39,497 nucleotides of DNA from the NCBI GenBank assembly GCA_013043965.1, contig JABEVF010000062.1, positions 1 through 39,497 on the forward strand, read 5' to 3'. The notes under the pieces were generated by a model. The model had not been told where the DNA came from. It worked only from the letters and a program-made list of their open reading frames with translations, and searched no databases. Positions 1 to 7,452 of this stretch are shown piece by piece. The position numbers were made by a program, and so were the translations under genes. The stretch comes from Gallionella sp. GTDB taxonomy: Bacteria; Pseudomonadota; Gammaproteobacteria; Burkholderiales; Gallionellaceae. Every line of letters starts with the position of its first letter. The first letter of the stretch is position 1.

Positions 1-853
1 AAATATGCGGTTTGGGTTCGCTCAAATAACAGCCCAAGAAATTCGCGATGTCTTCTCGATCCCAGCGTATCTGTTTGATGGCCTGCGCGACCTGATCCAG
101 CATTGCCGGGCTGATCTCGGACGGGTGGCGTTGCGTTGCCAGGCCGGGGTCGGCATACATGCCTGCTACATTGATGCGGTCTTGCAGATACACTAGGAAC
201 TGTTCCGCCAGTTCCTGATAGGACGGGGTGCGGAAGCCTATCGAATAAGTCATGCAATCATCTTCGGCGATGCCGTTGTGCGCGCAATGGGGGGGCAGAT
301 ACAACATGTCACCCGCTTCCAGCGACCATTCCTGCTCCGCTCTGAAATCCTTCAATATGCGCAATGGCGCATCGGCTATCAGGGTGCGGTCGGCCTGGGT
401 GGATATCTGCCAGCGGCGGCGTCCCTTGCCTTGCAACAGGAATACGTCGTATGAGTCGAAATGCGGACCAACACCGCCCCCCTTGGGCGCGTAGCTGACC
501 ATCAGGTCATCCAGTCGTGTATGGGGGATGAAATTGAACCGCTCGAGCAACTCGCCGGCCTTCGCCAAGTGATGGTTGACACCTTGTACCAATACGGTCC
601 ATTTGGCTTTGCCGAAATCGGAAAAATCATCGGGTGTGAAAGGGGCGTGGTGTAGCGCGAACTTGCCCCGGTACTGTGTGACCAGGCGGGATTGGATGTC
701 ATCCGTGCAGGCCAAGGCTATCAGTTGCTGCGGTTCGAGCAGGCCTTTGAAGCCGGGTATCGCCTGGCGTATCAGCAGCGGTTTTTTTTGCCAGTAATCG
801 CGCAGAAATTCTTCCACGCTCAAACCGCCGAGTAGTGTTTGCAGGGTTTTCAT
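1..853 (-). CDS. roxA: RoxA/YcfD-type ribosomal protein arginine hydroxylase (JmjC/cupin), C-terminus cut by window edge
   Basis: The ORF track misses this gene because its stop lies outside the window. Reading the minus strand from the ATG at 853 gives an uninterrupted protein starting MKTLQTLLGGLSVEEF. It contains the cupin/JmjC core: GGGVGPHFDSYDVFLLQGKGRRRW, quoted here in pieces as GVGPHFDSYDVF and GKGRRRWQIS, gives the Fe(II) ligands H131 and D133, and PPHCAHNG supplies the third ligand, about H192. In E. coli the YcfD family is a 2-oxoglutarate/Fe(II) oxygenase that hydroxylates an arginine of ribosomal protein L16, acting in the cytoplasm. About 284 residues are visible of a usual 370 to 390, so only part of the C-terminal winged-helix region is missing. 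It is divergent from bcp. Family assignment is firm; the exact substrate is inferred. Confidence 0.88.
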   Translation of the reverse strand, partial: MKTLQTLLGGLSVEEFLRDYWQKKPLLIRQAIPGFKGLLEPQQLIALACTDDIQSRLVTQYRGKFALHHAPFTPDDFSDFGKAKWTVLVQGVNHHLAKAGELLERFNFIPHTRLDDLMVSYAPKGGGVGPHFDSYDVFLLQGKGRRRWQISTQADRTLIADAPLRILKDFRAEQEWSLEAGDMLYLPPHCAHNGIAEDDCMTYSIGFRTPSYQELAEQFLVYLQDRINVAGMYADPGLATQRHPSEISPAMLDQVAQAIKQIRWDREDIANFLGCYLSEPKPHI

Positions 854-952
854 GGGCCAGATTATAGCCGCGCTATTTTGAGTCTGGCGTGTCGAAAATT
901 TTTATGGGCGATTGCAAAAGCATTTACAATGCCGCACAGGGGGAACTGAACT

Positions 953-1456
953 ATGCAATTCGAACCGTTAGTTGTAGGAATGGAAGCGCCACATTTTGAA
1001 TTGCCAGATGCGGATATGCAGACTTTTGCGCTCACTTCTCAGCATGGCAAGAACAACGTCGTATTGTATTTTTACCCGCGAGACGACACGCCGGGATGCA
1101 CTTTGGAAGCCAACGAGTTTAGCGAACTGGACGCGGACTTCGCCGCGCTTGCAACGATCGTGGTGGGGGTGAGCCGTGATGACTGTTTGAGCCATGCCAC
1201 GTTCCGCGATAAATACGGATTGTCGGTCTTGTTGCTGTCTGATCCCGATGCGCGCGCGTGCAAACGTTATGGCGTGATGTACGAGAAAGAGGTCAGCACC
1301 GAGACCGATCGGGGTGTTGAGGTGCATAAAAAACCGTCTATCAAACGCTCCACTTTTATCATCGATAAACATGGCAAGTTGCGCCATGTCGCATACGGTG
1401 TGCAAGCGCATGGACACGCGCAAGAGATTTTGAATCTACTAAAGGAAATGAAATGA
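953..1456 (+). CDS. bcp: Thioredoxin-dependent thiol peroxidase Bcp/PrxQ
   Basis: A 167-residue AhpC/TSA-fold peroxiredoxin that reduces hydrogen peroxide and organic hydroperoxides in the cytoplasm. The peroxidatic cysteine is C49 in DDTPGCTLEANEF, followed by the family block VVGVSRDD. In the two-cysteine form the resolving cysteine lies five residues after the peroxidatic one, but here that position is asparagine (EAN instead of EAC). C78 and C103 are the remaining cysteines, so the enzyme is either 1-Cys or uses a more distant partner. The ATG at 953 is preceded by a purine-rich AGGGGGAA stretch. The stop overlaps the start of the next gene by four bases (ATGA), so the two are probably translationally coupled. 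Confidence 0.93.
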   Translation: MQFEPLVVGMEAPHFELPDADMQTFALTSQHGKNNVVLYFYPRDDTPGCTLEANEFSELDADFAALATIVVGVSRDDCLSHATFRDKYGLSVLLLSDPDARACKRYGVMYEKEVSTETDRGVEVHKKPSIKRSTFIIDKHGKLRHVAYGVQAHGHAQEILNLLKEMK

Positions 1457-1938
1457 AAATTGTTAAGGACTCGGTTGTCTCGCTGCGATATGAATTGCTG
1501 GATTCGGAGGGGGTGTTGGTCGAAACAGTCGAAGACCCGATCAGTTATTTGCACGGCGGATACGACGGGATTTTTCCATTGGTCGAAGAGGCGTTGCACG
1601 GCAAGGCAGTAGGCGATAAGGTCAGCGTGACTTTGCAGCCGGACGATGCTTTTGGCGAGTATGAGCATGAGATGGTCGAAGTCGAGGCGCGCAGCTCCTT
1701 CCCCAAGGATGTGGCGGTCGGTATGCAGTTCGAAGGCGCGCCTGAAGAAGCCGATGATGAAGATTTCATTCTGTATACCGTAATCGAAATAACCGACGAT
1801 GAAGTGACGGTGGATGGCAACCATCCTCTGGCCGGCAAGACCCTGACCTTCAATTGTGCCGTGACGGGTGTGCGTGCCGCCACCGCGGATGAATTGCAAC
1901 ACGGCCATGTGCATGACGAAGGCGGTCATCTGCACTGA
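1453..1938 (+). CDS. slyD: SlyD-like FKBP-type peptidyl-prolyl cis-trans isomerase
   Basis: A 161-residue cytoplasmic FKBP with the SlyD arrangement: a split FKBP domain (residues 1-70 and about 130-150) around an inserted 'insert-in-flap' chaperone domain rich in acidic residues. Seen directly are the FKBP segment YLHGGYDGIFPLVEEAL, the DDAFGEY motif, the return strand NHPLAGKTLTF, and a short histidine-rich tail HGHVHDEGGHLH that could bind nickel or zinc. The tail is much shorter than the metal-binding tail of E. coli SlyD. The family catalyses prolyl isomerisation and helps folding; in some bacteria it supplies nickel to hydrogenases, for which nothing here gives support. The start overlaps the bcp stop. 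Confidence 0.9.
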   Translation: MKIVKDSVVSLRYELLDSEGVLVETVEDPISYLHGGYDGIFPLVEEALHGKAVGDKVSVTLQPDDAFGEYEHEMVEVEARSSFPKDVAVGMQFEGAPEEADDEDFILYTVIEITDDEVTVDGNHPLAGKTLTFNCAVTGVRAATADELQHGHVHDEGGHLH

Positions 1939-1963
1939 GTTTTGACCTCACAAACCTGCGCTT

Positions 1964-2115
1964 AGATTGCGTTGTTGCGCGGAACTTGCTTACTCGCCCG
2001 GCTAACGGCATGTAGTTGCGACATAACCTAAAGGTTGGCCTGCTCCGGAATTCGCGTTGCTGGTTTTCTTGGTCACTCTGTTTGGTGCTGCCCGCACTCA
2101 AACCGCCCGCTACGG
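1964..2115 (+). repeat. Degenerate dispersed intergenic element, copy 1
   Basis: This stretch aligns by eye over its whole length with the reverse complement of 35120-35263. Shared blocks include AGATTGC, GTTGCGCG, ACGG.ATGT, CGACA, AAGG, TTCGCG and a common end CCGC.CGCTACGG. Similarity is clear but many positions have changed, and no long ORF runs through it. It fills most of the gap between slyD and panC. It could be a decayed non-autonomous mobile element or a REP-like family; I do not recognise it by name. Confidence 0.6.
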
Positions 2116-2151
2116 ATTTTCAAGGTTCGCGGGATCGGGATGAGAACAAAT

Positions 2152-2183
2152 AAAAACTCGAAACCTGATTGTTTCGAGTTTTT
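2152..2183. terminator. Bidirectional rho-independent terminator before panC
   Basis: AAAAACTCGAAAC pairs with GTTTCGAGTTTTT around a six-base loop. The flanking A and T tracts allow function on either strand. It should end transcription of bcp-slyD and insulates panC, whose ribosome-binding site follows within ten bases. Confidence 0.85.
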
Positions 2184-2200
2184 ATTCTTTGGAGTTTTAT

Positions 2201-3034
2201 ATGCAAATAATTGATTCTATTGAGTCTTTACGCGACTTGTTGGTGTCTCAGTCCAGTGTCGCATTGGTTCCGACTATGGGTAATCTGCATGAGGGGCATC
2301 TGGCATTGATGAGTCAAGCCCGCCAGCACGGTAAGCTGGTGGTGGCGAGCATCTTCGTCAATCCTTTGCAGTTCGGACCCAGTGAGGACTTTGACCGTTA
2401 CCCGCGTACCCTGGCGGAGGACTGCAACAAGTTGCAAGGGGTGGCCGATGTGGTGTTTGCGCCGTCCATTAATGATATGTACCCTCAGCGACAAACTGTA
2501 TTTGTCGAGTTGCCCGAGATTGCCAATGAGTTGTGCGGCGCATCTCGCCCGGGACACTTTCGCGGTATGGCGACGGTGGTGCTGAAATTACTCAGCATCG
2601 TCCGGCCGCAGGCTGCCTTCTTCGGTAAAAAAGATTATCAGCAGCTGCATATCATTCGGCAGATGGTTACGCAATTTAACTTGCCGGTGCGCATCGTGGG
2701 CGGCGAGACGGTGCGCGCCGCAGACGGCCTGGCCCTGAGTTCGCGCAACCAGTATTTGAGCGAGGAGGAGCGCCAGGAGGCTCGCCGCTTGAGTTGCATG
2801 CTGCGAGAGATGCGGCTGGAGATGCTCGCTGGCGATCGTTCTGTGGAACGATTGCAGCAAGCAGCTACCGAAGCGCTCGCCAGCAGGGGGTGGTTGGTCG
2901 ATTATGTTTCAGTGCGTGATCAATTGACATTGCAGGCGGCCCAACCATCAGATCGTGAACTGGTGATCCTGGCCGCGGCAACATTGGGCAAGACACGCTT
3001 GCTGGACAACATCGAAGTATATCTGCCCGGATGA
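2201..3034 (+). CDS. panC: Pantothenate synthetase
   Basis: A 277-residue cytoplasmic enzyme joining pantoate and beta-alanine with ATP to make pantothenate, the vitamin precursor of coenzyme A. It shows the nucleotidyltransferase signature PTMGNLHEGHLALM (residues about 24-37), the FVNPLQFGPSEDFDRYPR segment and FFGKKDYQQLHIIRQM, all diagnostic for PanC. The ORF track starts at a TTG at 2189, but the ATG at 2201 is better: GGAG lies at the right distance upstream and family members begin with short MQII-type N-termini. The beta-alanine is made by PanD, encoded 41 bases downstream, so the two genes form a pathway pair, probably an operon. Confidence 0.96.
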   Translation: MQIIDSIESLRDLLVSQSSVALVPTMGNLHEGHLALMSQARQHGKLVVASIFVNPLQFGPSEDFDRYPRTLAEDCNKLQGVADVVFAPSINDMYPQRQTVFVELPEIANELCGASRPGHFRGMATVVLKLLSIVRPQAAFFGKKDYQQLHIIRQMVTQFNLPVRIVGGETVRAADGLALSSRNQYLSEEERQEARRLSCMLREMRLEMLAGDRSVERLQQAATEALASRGWLVDYVSVRDQLTLQAAQPSDRELVILAAATLGKTRLLDNIEVYLPG

Positions 3035-3075
3035 GTGCTATATAATCCGCGCCCCATTTGAAATGGAGGTCCCTT

Positions 3076-3456
3076 ATGCAAAGAACCATGCTTAAAGCCA
3101 AGTTGCACCGGGTGCATGTCACGCATTCCGAGTTGCACTATGAGGGCTCGTGCGCGATCGACGATGATTTGCTGGATGCCGCCGATATTCATGAGTACCA
3201 GCAAATCGATATTTATAATGTGACGAATGGCGAGCGCTTCACCACTTATGCGATACGCGCGCAGCGCGGCTCCGGTGTGATTTCCGTGAACGGGGCGGCC
3301 GCCCATAAGGCGAACCCGGGGGATATTTTGATTATCGCCACCTACGCCGTGTATACCGAACTGGAGTTGCGAGAATTCCATCCCAAGCTGGTGTATGTGA
3401 ACGAGCATAACCGCATCGTCGCGCAACGTGACGAGATATCTGTGCAAGCAGCTTAG
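3076..3456 (+). CDS. panD: Aspartate 1-decarboxylase (pyruvoyl enzyme)
   Basis: A 126-residue proenzyme that decarboxylates aspartate to beta-alanine for pantothenate synthesis. The self-cleavage site is G24-S25 in HYEGSCAID; Ser25 becomes the pyruvoyl group. Family landmarks visible are [12 protein letters not shown] at the start, the catalytic-region [13 protein letters not shown] and [16 protein letters not shown]. The ATG at 3076 is chosen over the upstream TTG at 3058 because GGAGGT sits six bases before it and the protein then begins exactly like other PanD proteins. A TATATAAT element with an upstream TG (about 3036-3046) lies just before the gene and could be an extra promoter, but no good -35 box is seen. 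Confidence 0.96.
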   Translation: MQRTMLKAKLHRVHVTHSELHYEGSCAIDDDLLDAADIHEYQQIDIYNVTNGERFTTYAIRAQRGSGVISVNGAAAHKANPGDILIIATYAVYTELELREFHPKLVYVNEHNRIVAQRDEISVQAA

Positions 3457-3539
3457 CAAGGCGTTTTTCAAATATTGCGCAGCTACAACTCTCCCGGGGG
3501 CTTTCACGCGGGAGCGGATCGAGCGGTGGATATTGTGAG

Positions 3540-3992
3540 TTACCCACCGGAGACGATAGGGATGGATTTGAAGGCGGCGATTGTTTTTTTGGGCGCCTTG
3601 GATAAGTCGGCTAGCGTGTATTGGTCGAGTACGCCCATGAAGGTCGCTTGCGCATTGAATAATACGGATTTCAGGCTGCAGGAGCGGGTGATGACGCATT
3701 GATCCGTCGCGGGGTTGAAGCATTCCAGCAAATCCAGATCGGGTTCGGTAGCGCGCACCACATTCCCGATCAATATCTCTTTGGCGGGATGGGCTAGCCT
3801 GAGTCCGCCATTCCTGCCCCGGGTCGTCAAGATGTATCCCTTAAGCCCCAGGTTGTGCACCACTTTGACGAGATGGTTGCGCGAAATCTTATAGAAATCG
3901 GCGAGGTCGCTGATCGTCACCACTTCGTCTTCCTTGCCGGCTAGATACAGTAGGACTCGTAATGAGTAATCGGTGTATAGGGTCAAGCGCAT
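3540..3992 (-). CDS. nsrR: NsrR, nitric-oxide-sensing Rrf2-family repressor
   Basis: A 150-residue Rrf2-family regulator. The N-terminal winged helix (MRLTLYTDYSLRVLLYLA, then a recognition region with SRNHLVKVVHNLGLKGYILT) is of the NsrR type, and TRGRNGGLRLA follows it. Three cysteines C91, C99 and C105 (ECFNPATDQC, then SCSLK) correspond to the Fe-S ligands of NsrR. In the family nitric oxide nitrosylates the cluster and releases repression. The gene is divergent from a haemoglobin-reductase pair, and an NsrR-like palindrome lies in the shared upstream region, which strongly supports this name over IscR or other Rrf2 members. Confidence 0.92.
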   Translation of the reverse strand: MRLTLYTDYSLRVLLYLAGKEDEVVTISDLADFYKISRNHLVKVVHNLGLKGYILTTRGRNGGLRLAHPAKEILIGNVVRATEPDLDLLECFNPATDQCVITRSCSLKSVLFNAQATFMGVLDQYTLADLSKAPKKTIAAFKSIPIVSGG

Positions 3993-4163
3993 TTCTTACC
4001 TTTTCCGGGTTGTACGGCTCTAACAAGCTTTGGTGAGGCGGCTATTCTACTGGGCGGCCGCATCCGGGTGGTCATCTTTCACGTATCGGATACCGCCGAT
4101 CCTCGCAACATTCTCTTACAATTTCTCGAACACAATTCTTGACGCGTTTGCCGAAGAACAATT

Positions 4164-4186
4164 AAGATGCACTAAGAATGTATCTT
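4164..4186. promoter_or_regulatory. NsrR operator
   Basis: A 23-bp imperfect palindrome with left half AAGATGCAC and right half ATGTATCTT around a short centre. It closely matches the NsrR operator known from other proteobacteria (AAGATGCATTT and its inverse). It is about 105 bases upstream of the haemoglobin gene and about 170 upstream of nsrR, so it could control both directions. TTGACG at 4139 and TTGCCG at 4148 are possible -35 boxes whose -10 regions would overlap the operator. No other full palindrome was seen in the 298-base gap. Confidence 0.8.
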
Positions 4187-4290
4187 ATTGTTGTGTTGGT
4201 CTAGCGCAGCTTGAATATACATCCTCGGAGTGCGTTTATACAATCACCAGGACTTTCTGGCAGTAGGTCAAATAACTTTAGGAGAAGAAT

Positions 4291-4653
4291 ATGAGTCTGT
4301 TTAACGAAATTGGTGGTGAAGGTGCAGTGGATGCTGCAGTGGATATTTTTTATCGCAAGGTTTTGAAAGATGATCGCATCAAGAGGTTCTTCGATGGTGT
4401 CGATATGAACAAGCAGGCGGCCAAGCAAAAGGCCTTTTTGACCATGGCATTCGGTGGCCCGCACAACTACTCCGGTGCGGATATGAGAAAAGGCCATGCC
4501 CATCTTGTCGCTCAGGGGCTCAACGACTCGCATTTTGATGCGGTGATGGAACACCTTGGCGGCACGCTTGCCGAGCTTAAAGTGCCGGGGCATTTGATCG
4601 CGCAGGCCGCTGCCATTGCGGAAAGCACCAGGCATGACATTTTAGGCAAATAG
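4291..4653 (+). CDS. glbN: Group I truncated haemoglobin (trHbN-type)
   Basis: A 120-residue 2-on-2 globin. It begins with the family pattern MSLFNEIGGEGAVDAAVDIFY, in which Y21 is the likely B10 tyrosine that contacts bound ligand. The proximal haem ligand is H69 in DMRKGHAHL, followed by GLNDSHFDAV and the C-terminal helix. Group I globins can turn nitric oxide plus oxygen into nitrate when re-reduced by a reductase. The gene has an AGGAGAA ribosome-binding site, sits under a putative NsrR operator, and is followed 12 bases later by a ferredoxin-type reductase. Together these argue for nitric-oxide detoxification; the reaction itself is inferred. Confidence 0.93.
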   Translation: MSLFNEIGGEGAVDAAVDIFYRKVLKDDRIKRFFDGVDMNKQAAKQKAFLTMAFGGPHNYSGADMRKGHAHLVAQGLNDSHFDAVMEHLGGTLAELKVPGHLIAQAAAIAESTRHDILGK

Positions 4654-4665
4654 GTTCAGACACCG

Positions 4666-5619
4666 ATGCCCAAGATTATTTATGGCGGGCAGTCATACGA
4701 GTGCGACGAGGGCTCGGTTCTCGACTGTTTAACTGCCCACGGTGTTGCCGTTCCTTCCTCCTGTCGCTCCGGCGTTTGTCAGACCTGTCTGATGCGCGTG
4801 ACCGAGGGTGAGGTGCCCGAAAAGGCACGGGCAGGGTTGAAACCGACGCTTGCCGCCCAGAATTACTTCCTGGCGTGTTCCTGTTATCCCGAAAAAGACA
4901 TCGAGGTCGCCCTGCCCGAAGCCGGGCTTGGTAGGTTGGAGGCCAAGGTTGCCCGTGTCGAATATCTCAATGCCGATATTCTGGGTATCAGGCTCAAGCC
5001 TTCCCGGACCTTTGAATACAAGGCGGGGCAATTCATCAATCTTTTCAAAGATGAGGCTACGGCGCGCAGCTATTCACTGGCAAGCGTCCCGGCTCTGGAG
5101 GAGGAGCTTTTCCTCAATGTGCGCAAGGTTCCGGGCGGGCTGGTGAGCGGTTGGGCTTTCGCGGATATCAAAGCGGGGGACACGCTGACGATCTCGGAAG
5201 CTTCCGGCGATTGTTTTTATGTTCCGGGGCAACCCGAGCAGAATATCCTCCTGATCGCCACGGGTTCGGGTCTCGCGCCGTTGTATGGCATCATCCGCGA
5301 TGCGTTGTTGAACGAGCATCACGGCAAGCTCAGTCTTTATCATGGTAGCTATAACGCGGATGGGTTTTATCTGGTCGATGAGTTGAGGCGGCTTGCGCAG
5401 GCTCACCCCAACTTCGAATATGTGCCGTGCATATCCGATGGTGAGGCCTCGGTAGGATACGCGTCCGGGATGGTTTTGGATGTTGCCTTGGCTGACAATC
5501 CCGATCTTTCCGGTTGGCGCGTCTTTTTATGCGGCAATCCGAACATGGTCAATGCGGCCAAACAGCAGACGTTCTTTGCGGGCGCGTCCATGCGTGATAT
5601 CTTTGCCGATCCGTTCTAG
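4666..5619 (+). CDS. 2Fe-2S ferredoxin / FAD / NAD(P)H oxidoreductase, likely globin reductase
   Basis: A 317-residue electron-transfer protein with three domains in order. A plant-type 2Fe-2S ferredoxin occupies about residues 1-85, with C33, C38, C41 and C71 in a CX4CX2CX29C pattern. An FAD-binding barrel follows, marked by ARSYSLAS. The NAD(P)H domain contains IATGSGLAPLYGI and ends with CGNPNMV and IFADPF. The layout matches reductases of soluble monooxygenases and phenol hydroxylases. No oxygenase gene is nearby. The only partner in the transcription unit is the truncated haemoglobin, so the likely role is passing electrons from NAD(P)H to the globin haem. Family is certain, partner is inferred. 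Confidence 0.9.
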   Translation: MPKIIYGGQSYECDEGSVLDCLTAHGVAVPSSCRSGVCQTCLMRVTEGEVPEKARAGLKPTLAAQNYFLACSCYPEKDIEVALPEAGLGRLEAKVARVEYLNADILGIRLKPSRTFEYKAGQFINLFKDEATARSYSLASVPALEEELFLNVRKVPGGLVSGWAFADIKAGDTLTISEASGDCFYVPGQPEQNILLIATGSGLAPLYGIIRDALLNEHHGKLSLYHGSYNADGFYLVDELRRLAQAHPNFEYVPCISDGEASVGYASGMVLDVALADNPDLSGWRVFLCGNPNMVNAAKQQTFFAGASMRDIFADPF

Positions 5620-5652
5620 CCGGATGCGCATATAAAACTCTGTGTCATTCTT

Positions 5653-5685
5653 ATGGCGGTTGCCACGGCCACACCGCCATCTTTG
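5653..5685 (+). terminator. Probable terminator after the globin-reductase pair
   Basis: ATGGCGGT and ACCGCCAT form an 8-bp stem around a 12-base loop, followed by the short T-rich run CTTTGT. The U tract is weak, so efficiency is uncertain. Confidence 0.45.
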
Positions 5686-5744
5686 TCAAGACAAAATCCC
5701 GAGACTTTTGATGCTGTATGTTCAGGTCGATTCGGTTTGTTCCA

Positions 5745-5773
5745 TTGACCATTCGGCTGTTCGCGGGTAGGAT
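5745..5773 (+). promoter_or_regulatory. Sigma-70 type promoter for tpiA-secG
   Basis: TTGACC and TAGGAT are separated by exactly 17 bases. The element lies 31 bases upstream of the chosen tpiA start and after the preceding terminator, so it fits the promoter of tpiA and possibly of the genes beyond it. Confidence 0.55.
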
Positions 5774-5804
5774 TGCGCGCTTTCGTGTTTGGCGGATTGA
5801 TAAC

Positions 5805-6560
5805 GTGCGACGCAAATTGGTTGTCGGAAATTGGAAGATGTACGGTCGTTTGGCGCGTAATCAGGAGTTGCTGCAAGGTGTGCTCGCCGGCGTGCGCGAA
5901 TTGCGCGGTGCGGACTATGCGGTTTGCGTGCCTTACCCCTATCTGGCTCAGGCTCAGTCCTTATTGCAAGGCAGTAACGTGGCATGGGGGGCGCAGAACT
6001 TGAGCCCGAACGAAGAGGGGGCGTTCACCGGTGCGGTCGCTCCCGGGATGTTGACGGATTTCGGTTGCAAATTTGTGATCATCGGGCACTCCGAGCGCCG
6101 TGGCTTGTTCCATGAGAGCAACGAAGTCGCATCGGCCAAATTCGATGCCGCGCAAAAAGCCGGCATGACCCCGATCTTTTGCGTGGGCGAAACTTTGGCG
6201 GAGCGTGAATCGGACATCACGGAGCAAGTGGTCGCGACGCAATTGGACGCGGTGCTGGATCGCGCCGGCGTGCAAGCCTTGTCGAACGCGGTCATCGCGT
6301 ATGAGCCGGTCTGGGCGATCGGCACAGGCAAGACGGCGAGCCCCGAGCAGGCGCAGGCGGTTCACGCTTTCATCCGCCGGCGTGTGGGGGGGCATGACCC
6401 TGAAGTGGCGGAAAAGCTGTGTATACTCTACGGCGGAAGCGTGAAAGCTGCGAATGCCGAGGCGTTGTTTGGTATGGCGGATATCGATGGTGGTCTGATA
6501 GGCGGGGCCTCATTGGTGGCGGAAGAGTTTGTGGCGATCTGTCGCGCGGCACAAAAATAA
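5805..6560 (+). CDS. tpiA: Triosephosphate isomerase
   Basis: A 251-residue TIM-barrel enzyme interconverting dihydroxyacetone phosphate and glyceraldehyde-3-phosphate in glycolysis and gluconeogenesis. The substrate lysine is K11 in VVGNWKMYG, the catalytic histidine is H95 in IIGHSERR and the catalytic glutamate is E167 in YEPVWAIGTGKTA. The ORF track begins 29 codons earlier, but the added residues (MFRSIRF...) have no counterpart in the family. GTG at 5805 gives the usual RRKLVVGNWKM N-terminus and follows a GGCGGA ribosome-binding site. A promoter candidate just upstream would place its start site inside the longer ORF, again favouring GTG. secG follows after 22 bases. Confidence 0.95.
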   Translation: MRRKLVVGNWKMYGRLARNQELLQGVLAGVRELRGADYAVCVPYPYLAQAQSLLQGSNVAWGAQNLSPNEEGAFTGAVAPGMLTDFGCKFVIIGHSERRGLFHESNEVASAKFDAAQKAGMTPIFCVGETLAERESDITEQVVATQLDAVLDRAGVQALSNAVIAYEPVWAIGTGKTASPEQAQAVHAFIRRRVGGHDPEVAEKLCILYGGSVKAANAEALFGMADIDGGLIGGASLVAEEFVAICRAAQK

Positions 6561-6582
6561 TTTAAAAGTTCTGGGGTGAAGT

Positions 6583-6915
6583 GTGGAAACATTAGTTTGG
6601 ATAGTGCATGTCTTGACCGCCGTGGTGTTGGTCGGCTTGGTGCTGGTTCAGCATGGCAAAGGCGCCGACATGGGGGCTGCGTTCGGTACCGGGTCCGCGG
6701 GTAGTCTGTTCGGTTCCAGCGGCTCGGCGAATTTTTTGAGCCGTAGTACTGCGGTTGCTGCAACCGTGTTCTTTGTGACCAGTCTTTTGTTGACTTACAT
6801 TTATGCCCACCCTGCGCAGCAAAACGGGGTGATGGATAAGGTGAAGGTGTTGGAAAGCAAGTCTGCGCCAGTCGCACCTGCTGATACCTCCAAGTCTAGA
6901 GAAATCCCAAAATAG
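6583..6915 (+). CDS. secG: Protein-export membrane protein SecG
   Basis: A 110-residue small subunit of the SecYEG translocon in the inner membrane. It starts with GTG at 6583 after GGGGTGAAG. Two transmembrane helices are visible: WIVHVLTAVVLVGLVLVQ near the N-terminus and AATVFFVTSLLLTYIYA at about residues 58-75. Between them is the conserved glycine/serine/phenylalanine loop KGADMGAAFGTGSAGSLFGSSG, quoted only in part here as family signature GADMGAAFG. The charged C-terminal tail is longer than the core needs and variable in the family. The tpiA-secG-tRNA-Leu order is common in proteobacteria. Confidence 0.94.
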   Translation: METLVWIVHVLTAVVLVGLVLVQHGKGADMGAAFGTGSAGSLFGSSGSANFLSRSTAVAATVFFVTSLLLTYIYAHPAQQNGVMDKVKVLESKSAPVAPADTSKSREIPK

Positions 6916-6922
6916 TAATATC

Positions 6923-7009
<87 letters not shown>

Positions 7010-7095
7010 AAACATAAGCTGATACGTGCGCGTGTCGGTAATTATAAAAAAGTGGCCATGGGTGTCCCAAGGGTCAAGGCAGAGGAGGAAGCTCA

Positions 7096-7452
7096 ATGTT
7101 GGAAAATTATTTTCCGGTGCTGTTGTTTATCTGCGTCGGTTTGGCCGTTGGTGTCGCGCCTTTGGTGCTTGGCAGGTTGCTTGCCCCCAATCGTCCCGAT
7201 AGTGAGAAGTTGTCTCCGTACGAATGTGGTTTTGAGGCGTTCGAGGATGCCCGGATGAAATTCGATGTGCGTTACTACCTGGTCGCCATCCTGTTTATTT
7301 TGTTCGATCTCGAAATCGCGTTTCTTTTCCCCTGGGCCATCGTGCTCAAGGAGATCGGTACGTTCGGTTTTGTCTCCATGATGATATTCTTGGCGATTCT
7401 GGTGGTCGGCTTTATCTATGAATGGATGAAAGGGGCGTTGGAATGGGAGTAG
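7096..7452 (+). CDS. nuoA: NADH-quinone oxidoreductase subunit A
   Basis: A 118-residue membrane subunit of complex I with three transmembrane helices. Family landmarks are the loop [10 protein letters not shown], containing the conserved cysteine C44 near the quinone site, and [14 protein letters not shown] with D71 and E73 inside the second helix. A strong ribosome-binding site AGAGGAGGAA precedes the ATG. This is the first gene of a full nuoA-N operon. The end of the gene overlaps the nuoB start by ten bases. No convincing promoter was seen in the short gap after tRNA-Leu, so transcription may come partly from upstream. Confidence 0.97.
   Translation: MLENYFPVLLFICVGLAVGVAPLVLGRLLAPNRPDSEKLSPYECGFEAFEDARMKFDVRYYLVAILFILFDLEIAFLFPWAIVLKEIGTFGFVSMMIFLAILVVGFIYEWMKGALEWE

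Noticed and set aside
1850-2101. Minus-strand 83-residue ORF over the slyD end and the dispersed repeat
   Set aside because: No ribosome-binding site or family resemblance, and it lies in degenerate repeat sequence.
3491-3514. Hairpin CTCCCG/CGGGAG between panD and nsrR as a terminator
   Set aside because: The stem is only six pairs and no T tract follows on either strand.
4030-4266. 78-residue ORF in the nsrR-globin gap
   Set aside because: It runs across the NsrR operator, has no ribosome-binding site and resembles no family.
7010-7095. A promoter for nuoA in the gap after tRNA-Leu
   Set aside because: AATTATAAAA is AT-rich, but no properly spaced -35 was found, so nothing specific can be claimed.
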